Below are positions 58,365 through 64,000 of a DNA stretch of 64,000 bases, piece after piece. Numbering within the stretch: position 1 is the stretch's first letter; each line of letters opens with the position of its first letter. The translations under genes were made by a program, and so were the position numbers. A model generated the notes under the pieces. It did not search any database. It was not told where the DNA came from and was given only the letters and a program-made list of their open reading frames with translations. Source of the stretch: Scolanthus callimorphus (Eukaryota; Cnidaria; Anthozoa; Actiniaria; Edwardsiidae); NCBI GenBank assembly GCA_033964015.1, contig CM066915.1, forward strand, positions 10,253,573 to 10,317,572. The letters run 5' to 3'.

Positions 58365-58556
58365 GTGAACTTCACGGCTTTGCTGACTCCCCGGCGGCAG
58401 CTTCTTGCGAACCGAACTCAGGGAAATGGGTGACTGATTGTGAAACCACGCTGCCAAACATGTTGCCTACAACGCGCAGACTCCAAAGACTCCATATTTG
58501 GGTTGTTGTTCAAATTCTTTCGTGGCGTGGCAATAATGTATGCAGTGAGAATAGTG
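58365..58556 (-). repeat. right ~192-bp terminal inverted repeat
   Basis: Inverse of 33681-33873. Read from the outside inward on the minus strand it begins CACTATTCTCACTGCATACA. It is followed on the plus strand by TATATATTCAATAAAG. Confidence 0.9.
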
Positions 58557-58897
58557 TATATATTCAATAAAGACATGTGTATCAACTCAATTCGTCCCTT
58601 CAGTCCCTAGCGACCCTTATGTCCCTGTCTAAAAGGGTTATAGAGGTGGGTTTGAGTCTGTTTTCCGTCATTTGGATCTCGTAGCGTAACCATAACCAAG
58701 CGAAGGAAATGTAAAAAATTGTCCCATTCCTCATTGTCAAGCCAAATATTTAGTGAAACTTTCCAATCATCTTAGTTAAGTTCATGAATTATCTCCTCAA
58801 CAACGAAAGTATTGGTTACAAGAAGCAAAATTACAAAATACTATAATCGCTCGAGATTACAATACAAAGCATGTCAGCGCTTGGACTATTTAGAGCT
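58557..58897. other. spacer between the nested element and the Polinton block
   Basis: No frame or repeat is recognised. A Polinton terminal repeat could lie here, but I could not identify a matching inverted copy elsewhere in the window. Confidence 0.35.
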
Positions 58898-58904
58898 ATA
58901 AAAC
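58898..58904 (+). promoter_or_regulatory. TATA box upstream of the Polinton ATPase
   Basis: TATAAAA lies 35 bp before the ATPase start codon. Polinton and adintovirus genes often have compact promoters; the position is compatible with a very short leader. Confidence 0.4.
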
Positions 58905-58938
58905 CTGTCGCGTTCCTTATAAGCTATCATTTGAAGTT

Positions 58939-59580
58939 ATGGACACTAGACTAGCACATCCCTTTAGTGCGATCGTTGCGGGCCCGAGCCAGTCGGGGAA
59001 AACCCAGCTGATTAAGCAACTTTTACAAGAGGGCGAGAATGTGATCCGTGGAGCCCCCGAAAAGATTATTTGGTGTTACACCTGGTGTTAGACCAACCAG
59101 CTTATCACGAGATGAAGCAAAATATTCCAAATATAACGTTTGTAGAAGGGTTCCCTGCCGATTTGGAAACTTAATTAGATCCTACAATCCGTAATTGTAT
59201 CGTAATTGACGATTTACTGCACCTGGCGAACGACCCAAGACTCAGTCAATTATTCTACAGAACTTGCCACCATAAAAATTTGTCTTGTTTTTTTCATCGT
59301 ACAAAATGTGTTTCTTCAAGGGAAAGAAATGCGCACTGCAAGCTTGAATACCAATTATATATTTCTCTTCAAAAATCCAAGAGAGGGTTCTCAAATTGGT
59401 CATTTAGCACGTCAAATGTTTCCAGGATATAACAAATACATGAAAGACGCCTTTGAAGATGCGACCGCAAAGCCTTATGGGGATCTATTGTGCGATCTCA
59501 AAGACGACTGTCTTACGGATTATCGACTGAGAACCAATATTCTCCCTGGAGAGATCCAATACGCGTATAAACGAGTATAA
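58939..59580 (+). pseudogene. Polinton packaging ATPase (A32/FtsK-like), broken
   Basis: The start ATG opens a frame with a Walker A loop (GPSQSGKTQ, residues ~15-23) and continues to IIWCYTW, where the frame is lost at a TAG (about 59088). A second frame carries the middle part, with a TAA (about 59173) and a Walker B strand (CIVIDDLL, about 59198). The original frame resumes by ~59285 and ends at 59580 with the conserved NPREGSQIGHLARQMFPG segment. So at least two compensating frameshifts and one nonsense codon are present. The family pumps genomic DNA into capsids in double-jelly-roll viruses. The length (~213 codons) is normal for Polinton ATPases. Confidence 0.85.
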
Positions 59581-59615
59581 ATATATTGAGGTTTTCGCGT
59601 TAGCTTTATTTGACG

Positions 59616-59939
59616 ATGAGCCGTCAAGCAAGAAACAACTACCATCACTTAAAGGTGTTATCTCAGAGTAAACCTCACCAAGTCAAAGCTTTATTAAAAG
59701 TAGCGGACGATTCTCTTATCAAGACCTTGTGCGAGTGCGTTTATAACACGCTTAAAGAAATCGTACCAGTTACCCTTCAACAGCGACGCAAGCTTTGTCG
59801 GCACAAAAAGCTTCTTCTGAAGTTGGTGGATAAAAAGACTATCGAGAGTTCGAAACCCAAAGAGCTGGTCTAGAAAGGGGGTAATTTACTGACTGTTTTG
59901 TTACCACCAATGCTTACGATCTTGGAAAACTTTTTATAA
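59616..59939 (+). pseudogene. small basic Polinton structural-type protein, premature stop
   Basis: Starts at ATG 59616 (MSRQARNNYHHLKVL...), basic and rich in Lys/Arg/His, with QQRRKLCRHKKLLLKLVDKK. A TAG at 59871-59873 interrupts it, but the same frame continues with KGGN and a hydrophobic tail to a TAA at 59937-59939. That stop overlaps the next gene's ATG by one base, which argues that the original gene extended to 59939. Small basic proteins with a GG-containing hydrophobic C terminus are recurrent in cnidarian Polintons and may be protease-processed minor capsid or core proteins; the role is inferred. Confidence 0.7.
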
Positions 59940-60678
59940 TGCAACACGCCAGGAAAGTGGTCCTTGTCCCAGAACCCACATTACAGAGACTAGAAAGAAA
60001 ACAAAAAGCCAGCAACGCCCCTTTAACCAACAGACTGAATGAGTTACACAAAGAAATGCAAGTCACGTTGACAAGTGAGGAATTGACTAACGAAGAAAAA
60101 GTTAGACAGCATATTCAGACCCTCCAAAATTACCTCACATATTATAAACAAAGGAAAGAAGAACCCTTGAAAGTTAGATTGGAAAGTGGTGAAGAAAAAA
60201 CGAAAGAACCTTCGATCATTTCTAAGGATAAAATTGAACAAGAAATTCTTAAAAATATTCGAAGCTCGTTGACTAAAAGGGCAGAACGCATGATTGAAAA
60301 AATAAAATAACATCCTGACATCGTCACTTGGGACGAAAAAGGTCAAGTTTTGTTTGATAACACGCCTATGGACGGAACCCATATAGAGACCTAGTAAGCG
60401 ATTTTCTGAGAACAAAGAAAGGGTATGATCCGGTCGGTTGGGAATCTTTTGCAAAAGCACTCGTAAAAATGAACGCCCCAGAAGATTTAGTACGCAACCA
60501 AGAAAGGAGACAAACTATGAGAGAACTCGAATCACCCGTACCCACCACTTCTCACGAACCAGTACAGAACGAAACAGACGTTTTATCAGCAGCTCCTTCA
60601 AACGAGACGCCGCTTGTAGGACCTATACGGCAAAAGTCTAAAAACCCTCAAAAACAACTTCGCCAACGATGGTTTTAA
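59939..60678 (+). pseudogene. conserved Polinton protein with N-terminal coiled coil, broken
   Basis: ATG at 59939 overlaps the previous stop. The first 123 codons are charged and helical (heptad-like Leu/Glu/Lys, QTLQNYLTYYKQRKEEP) and end at TAA (60308-60310). The same frame then reads to about 60395, and after a shift the protein continues (GYDPVGWESFAKALVKMNAP) to a stop at 60678, ending in a basic tail. It would total ~245 codons. Its place between the ATPase and the convergent capsid genes matches uncharacterised Polinton genes of the PX/PY type; I cannot assign which. Confidence 0.7.
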
Positions 60679-60768
60679 AAGTTTGAAATAAAATAAAACA
60701 ACAGTTAATAAACTACGTGGTGTGATTTATTCTTCTTTCTAGACATTTGATGGATGTGTGTTAATTAA
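60679..60768. other. convergent intergenic gap
   Basis: Ninety bases separate the ends of the two convergent gene blocks. AATAAAATAAAA follows the plus-strand stop (60690-60701), a plausible polyadenylation signal; the opposite strand has AATAAATCACACC-type sequence. Confidence 0.4.
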
Positions 60769-61262
60769 TTAACTAATTTTGCGCGAATGACGGTATACAA
60801 ATCCGTAATGCTTGGTAATAAATTGTAATACATAATTATCATTTTTTTGACTATTCGATGAAAATCTTCCTACAATGTTTTTCCTCTACTGCGTAGCAAC
60901 AGAAAATACAGGAAATAATGTCCTCAGACATTAGATCGAAGTCCTTGAAGAGCTTTTGTGTTAAAAGTCCACTCCGTTGTGTTATTATCCAGAAACGACT
61001 CGAACTCTTGAGAATACACTTGCGGTCGTAATTCGTAGCTGTCAAAAAACTCCCCTATAACCGTCCCTTCGTTGTCGTCTTTATACATAAAAAACGCTAA
61101 CCAATGGGTTCCTGGCTCTCCCTTTTTATCGCTATTGGCGACGAATACTGCAGGTAACTTGAACGCTTTTCCAGTCAATCCATCTGAAGGGTAGACTCCT
61201 TGAAAATAAGGTTTTGTATATCAATCTCTTGATAGTACAGCTTCAATCTGACGCGAGTTCAT
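60769..61262 (-). pseudogene. Polinton adenain-like cysteine protease, inactivated
   Basis: ATG at 61262 overlaps the capsid stop (TGATG). Codon 14 is TGA, after which the frame continues with the histidine of GTHWLAFF (residue ~53) and the acidic residue of EFFDSY (~74). The stretch LQGLRSNV precedes the family's nucleophilic cysteine, but that codon is TGA (60926-60924); GHYFLYF follows. A further TAG and a frameshift precede the probable natural end at 60769. This Ulp1-like family matures capsid proteins at Gly-Gly sites in adenoviruses and Polintons. Two stops, one exactly at the catalytic position, make the copy dead. Confidence 0.85.
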
Positions 61263-62552
61263 CACCTCCAGTTTACGGTAGTATTGCGATTTGCGTCGAT
61301 CGAAAGCACCGAATCGAACTCACTGTAAATTAGATAGGAGATGGTAGCTGGCAGGGACTCGGCAAACTGAATTCCGAGTCTAAGGTTTCCTTGTTTTATA
61401 CTAGAGATGTGCGGGCTGTTCGAGTGGTCTACGCTTAGATCAAAGCAGTATAAAGCATTTCCCTGGGGATAGTCTTTGAGGGCAATGTGATTTCCAGTGT
61501 TATGGAGCATGGTTCCTGTTCCGTCAAACAAACTCATGTAGCCAGCGAGGTACTGGTTTTTACTGTAGTTTAACTTTAATGGTCATCGGCGTAGCTTCTC
61601 CGTTCACGTAGACAGCAACTTCACTGACGTTGAAAAGTTGAAAGTTAAATGGGTTGTGACTGTAACTTCCGTTAAATGTTCTGTTGTCCACAAAGCCTAA
61701 CACAATTCTTTTCGGAATAAAGCCTAGAAACACATCGTCTGGACAAAACGGCATGTTTCCAGCCGGAATACTGAGTGCCTTGCATTCAACACGACGAAGG
61801 GGGTATAATGCTGGTGCGCGCTGAAGTGCGGCAGTTATTCCTAGAAACGTGTCGTCGTACAACTTGACTTTGCGAGCGTACAAACTGGAGTGAACAATGG
61901 CGACTTTGTAGTCAGCATCTTGCGTTGATGATAGGAGACAAAAGGCGTTTTTGGCTCTGTTTTGTCTGAGACGAACATTAACTCCATTTAGAAATAGTCG
62001 GTCTTGAGAAAAAAGACCTAACATCTCAAAGTGAGCGCTGTTCTTGGGAAGATTGTACCGTTTGTACAACCCCTCGTTCCTATTTGCGGCTGTAGCTAGG
62101 GGATTCGTCTCATCGAGCTTTCCTGGGGTATCTTTGTATAACATTTCTGCTTGAAGCGGACTGGTTTTTGCATCGAAACCATAAGTGAGTAACGATGTAA
62201 TCATAGCTCGGTAGGGATTAGTGTTGGTAGACGAGGAAACCAGCTTGTCGTTAATGGTGAGATCAACTTGGCTGAACATCGCGTGAAAAAACAAGTTTGC
62301 GGGGCCAACAGCATCGTCATCTTCAAGTGCACTTCCATCAGCCTTGGTTATTTTAAAAATGTTGTATAACCACGTGTTTCTCAAGTCTACAAGCTCTTCA
62401 CCGTTTCCCGATAAATTGTACTCCAGCGGACCAGAGTCCGTTATATTAGAAACGGGAAAGTATTCGATCCATTGACTGCGCTCAATATTGGTCTGCATTA
62501 AAGGTGCCGCAAACAAATCTAATTCTGACTTGCTGCATTCCTGAGTATTCAT
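61262..62552 (-). pseudogene. Polinton major capsid protein (double jelly-roll, F54H12.2-type), one frameshift
   Basis: The N-terminal part (62552-61560, 330 codons) and the C-terminal part (61537-61262, with its frame open upstream to ~61575) are split by a one-base frame change at about 61560-61575. No other lesion is visible, so this gene is the best preserved of the block. Recognisable stretches include QWIEYFPVSN, LVDLRNTWL and GTGTMLHNTGNH, typical of the animal F54H12.2-like family, which corresponds to the hexon-like double jelly-roll capsid protein of Polintons and adintoviruses. Expected length is ~430 residues, matching. It starts 7 bases after the pVI-like gene's stop and overlaps the protease start by one base. 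Confidence 0.9.
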
Positions 62553-62559
62553 TTGCTTG

Positions 62560-62979
62560 CTATTTTGACAAAAGCGTAAACGCCGTGCGAGGAGATGTTT
62601 TCTGTCTCTTGGTTGAAGACGACTGACGCGGTTTCCTGGCTCGCTTACGTTTTGTAGCCTTTTTCCTTTTTCCTTCTCCGGACTGATTTGGTGGCGTCAG
62701 AGTGACGTCAGAATACATTCGCTTTCCAGATTGCGCGACCTTGTCAAAATTGATTTCCTCTCCGTTCATTGCGTCTTTCGCGAGCGATACCCCTTCTTTG
62801 AGTGCAGCTTGTCCTATCATGTTCGCTTTAGGAATAACAGCTCTAAACAGTCCCCTTAGCCACCGACCAAGACCATATCATTTTTGTATGTCAGCTCCGT
62901 GAAACGCTGGTAAGCTACCACCGTTTTGCTGTGCCTGGCTAATGTAGTAATTCTTGTAAAACTCAGCTAAACGCCCCAT
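62560..62979 (-). pseudogene. Polinton minor capsid protein (pVI/pX-like), premature stop
   Basis: ATG at 62979 starts MGRLAEFYKNYYISQAQQNG, followed by a Gly-Gly/Ser site suggestive of protease processing. Codon 34 is TGA (62880-62878). The frame then continues through a Gly/Leu/Arg-rich amphipathic region (YGLGRWLRGLFRAVIP), a helix, and a Lys/Arg-rich tail (KRKKATKRKRARKPRQ) to 62560. The plan of cleavable N terminus, amphipathic segment and basic tail matches the minor capsid proteins found upstream of the capsid gene in Polintons. The shorter frame from Met 62820 is only the part after the stop. Confidence 0.75.
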
Positions 62980-63535
62980 GCTTAAACAAAAGAAGACGCA
63001 CGTCTAAAGTGTAGTGTTAGCAACACTCTTCCAGATCGGAATGGGACTTTTGACGAGGATTCCAAGCATATATTCGTTTCCACTGAATCGATAAATTTTC
63101 TGCTGACTGGTAAGTACTGTGTTTCTTCTCTCGGTTGGCTGCCGAGCAAAGAGGAAAGGAGGTCGAACAAAATCAGCTAGAAGAAGAAGCAGAGCCGCTA
63201 GCTATTGAACGACAGACACTCCTGCAAAATGTAGTTGAACAGGCGCCAGAGAGAGATCGATTTGCCACATCCTATCATTTTCAACAACATGTCTGCTGCA
63301 AAGTAAAAACAAATTGTCCGATACACTTGGAAAGTTGAAGATCAGCGAGTTGAAGTAAATGCACGAAAGTCTAAAGTTGGAGATCGCTGGCGGCATTTCA
63401 TCGCGGAAGAAAAGTTATATCAAGCCGATTGTTGATTTGGTAAAATCTTGCAGCTGCAGTCAATATAAATAATTTTATAGAATTTTTTTTATTTTTTTTT
63501 ACACCTTTTTATATAGCCTTATCATCATTAGTTTA
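62980..63535. other. no supported gene
   Basis: Overlapping frames at 62982-63170, 63135-63338 and 63202-63396 have no recognised domains. The plus frame 63135 is Glu/Gln-rich (EQRGKEVEQNQLEEEAEPLA) and could be the end of a decayed coding region. No Polinton terminal repeat was recognised. Confidence 0.35.
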
Positions 63536-63608
63536 ATTTATATTATTAGTTTTAACAGACGAAGAGCCACCTCGTGGAAGCTCTGTTACTAAACCATTAT
63601 TATTATTA

Positions 63609-63655
<47 letters not shown>

Positions 63656-63656
63656 G
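63536..63656 (+). repeat. LINE-like 3' tail with (ATT)n microsatellite
   Basis: GAAGAGCCACCTCGTGGAAGCTCTGTTACTAAA forms a short hairpin (GAGCCACC.../...GGAAGCTC) and runs directly into about 20 ATT repeats (63596-63656). A small stem followed by a simple-repeat tail is typical of CR1/L2/RTE-type retroposon 3' ends in cnidarians. No coding part is attached. Confidence 0.6.
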
Positions 63657-64000
63657 AGAACGCTTTTTGGGAAGCGCAGAGTTTATAAAAAAGTTTCTCC
63701 TTCCTTTGGTATAACCACATCGTACAGTTTCTGGAGGCGCATTTAGCCAAGGAACTTTACTTCCCATAGCTCGTACTTGCTTTCGTCCCCACTGAATATG
63801 AGCGTCCTCCTGGGCCCATAACCTGTTGCGTTTAGCCCTGTAGCCATAGTAGTTCAACAAGATAGCATACAAGAACTTGACAGGATATTCACTGAACTGA
63901 GCTGAACAACTAATTTATTTCATAAAGCTCAATCATATTTATATACAAGTTTTAGGCGTATCAAGAATGGACTTCACGTACGATTATTTAGAGTTACATT
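63657..64000. other. window end; unidentified minus-strand frame
   Basis: The 73-codon minus frame at 63651-63872 (QWGRKQVRAMGSKVPWLNAP...) is Arg/Trp-rich and not recognised. It starts inside the window and has no visible splice sites, so it may be an isolated relic. Confidence 0.25.

Larger units (their letters stand above)
33681..58556 (+). mobile_element. 24.9-kb interval bounded by ~190-bp inverted repeats (nested element)
   Basis: The ends are near-identical inverted copies (33681-33873 and 58365-58556). The right end reads CACTATTCTCACTGCATACA inward; the left has T in place of the first C. A CACTA start is typical of CACTA/EnSpm elements, and the motif CACTGCATAC(C)TATTACC recurs subterminally at 54419-54436, 58242-58259 and 58301-58320. 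No clean target duplication is visible (TTT versus TAT). The 15.2-kb element 34392-49563 is inserted within, so the original element would be about 9.7 kb, carrying the Pro/Ala + zinc-knuckle gene and minisatellite. Inverted termini plus a gag-like protein would also fit a DIRS-type retroelement, but no reverse transcriptase or recombinase is seen. Confidence 0.6.
58898..62979. mobile_element. decayed Polinton/Maverick (adintovirus-like) morphogenesis block
   Basis: Plus-strand genes (ATPase and two small genes, 58939-60678) converge on minus-strand genes (pVI-like, major capsid, protease, 62979-60769). Genes are packed with 1-nt stop/start overlaps or gaps of a few bases. All carry lesions. 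DNA polymerase B, retroviral-type integrase, penton and terminal repeats are not in the window, so the relic is truncated or continues outside it. Confidence 0.85.

Noticed and set aside
58939..62979. Stop-codon reassignment to explain in-frame TGA/TAG/TAA in the Polinton genes
   Set aside because: All three stop codons interrupt genes and frameshifts are also present, whereas the spliced 313-aa gene nearby reads normally; decay is the simpler explanation.

Overview
The window looks like nuclear DNA of an early-branching animal, most likely an anthozoan cnidarian such as a stony coral. This is inferred from the AT-rich, intron-bearing, very transposon-dense DNA, from a cnidarian-type Tnp2 transposase, from a Polinton/Maverick block with an F54H12.2-type capsid gene, and from many foldback MITEs. 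No species was identified. Conserved host coding sequence is scarce, and most open frames here are chance.

Region 1-33680 is gene-poor. It holds foldback elements, a hAT-like MITE (4706-4847), a 122-bp hairpin satellite (6075-6830), a 2.2-kb element with CACAG termini and a GAG target duplication (10306-12550), and a 1.05-kb TA-flanked element (26483-27535). A composite repeat at 28577-32025 is built from a ~129-bp satellite whose monomers carry a 20-bp CRE-type palindrome. The only candidate host genes are two divergent first exons (25379-25596 minus, 25874-25938 plus) around an NRF1-like site.

Region 33681-58556 is bounded by ~190-bp inverted repeats and is nested. Exons of a Pro/Ala-rich, CCHC zinc-knuckle protein (33925-34093 and 52270-52788) are separated by a very long intron. 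Into that intron a complete 15.2-kb CACTA-superfamily transposon (34392-49563; CACAG termini; GTT target duplication) has inserted. It carries a three-exon Tnp2 transposase (frameshifted), a three-exon protein-kinase-like gene (frameshifted) and, divergent from the kinase, an intact five-exon 313-aa gene of unknown function. A 2.3-kb ~30-bp minisatellite with a 971-bp higher-order unit follows at 49695-51990, then more tandem repeats, foldbacks and a TA-flanked 1.4-kb element.

Region 58898-62979 is a decayed Polinton/Maverick (adintovirus-like) morphogenesis block. The plus strand has a packaging ATPase and two small structural-type genes; the convergent minus strand has a pVI-like minor capsid gene, the major capsid gene and an adenain-like protease. 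Stops, frameshifts and loss of the protease active-site cysteine codon mark it as a relic. No polymerase, integrase or penton was found. The last kilobase has a LINE-like 3' tail with an ATT microsatellite and no convincing gene.
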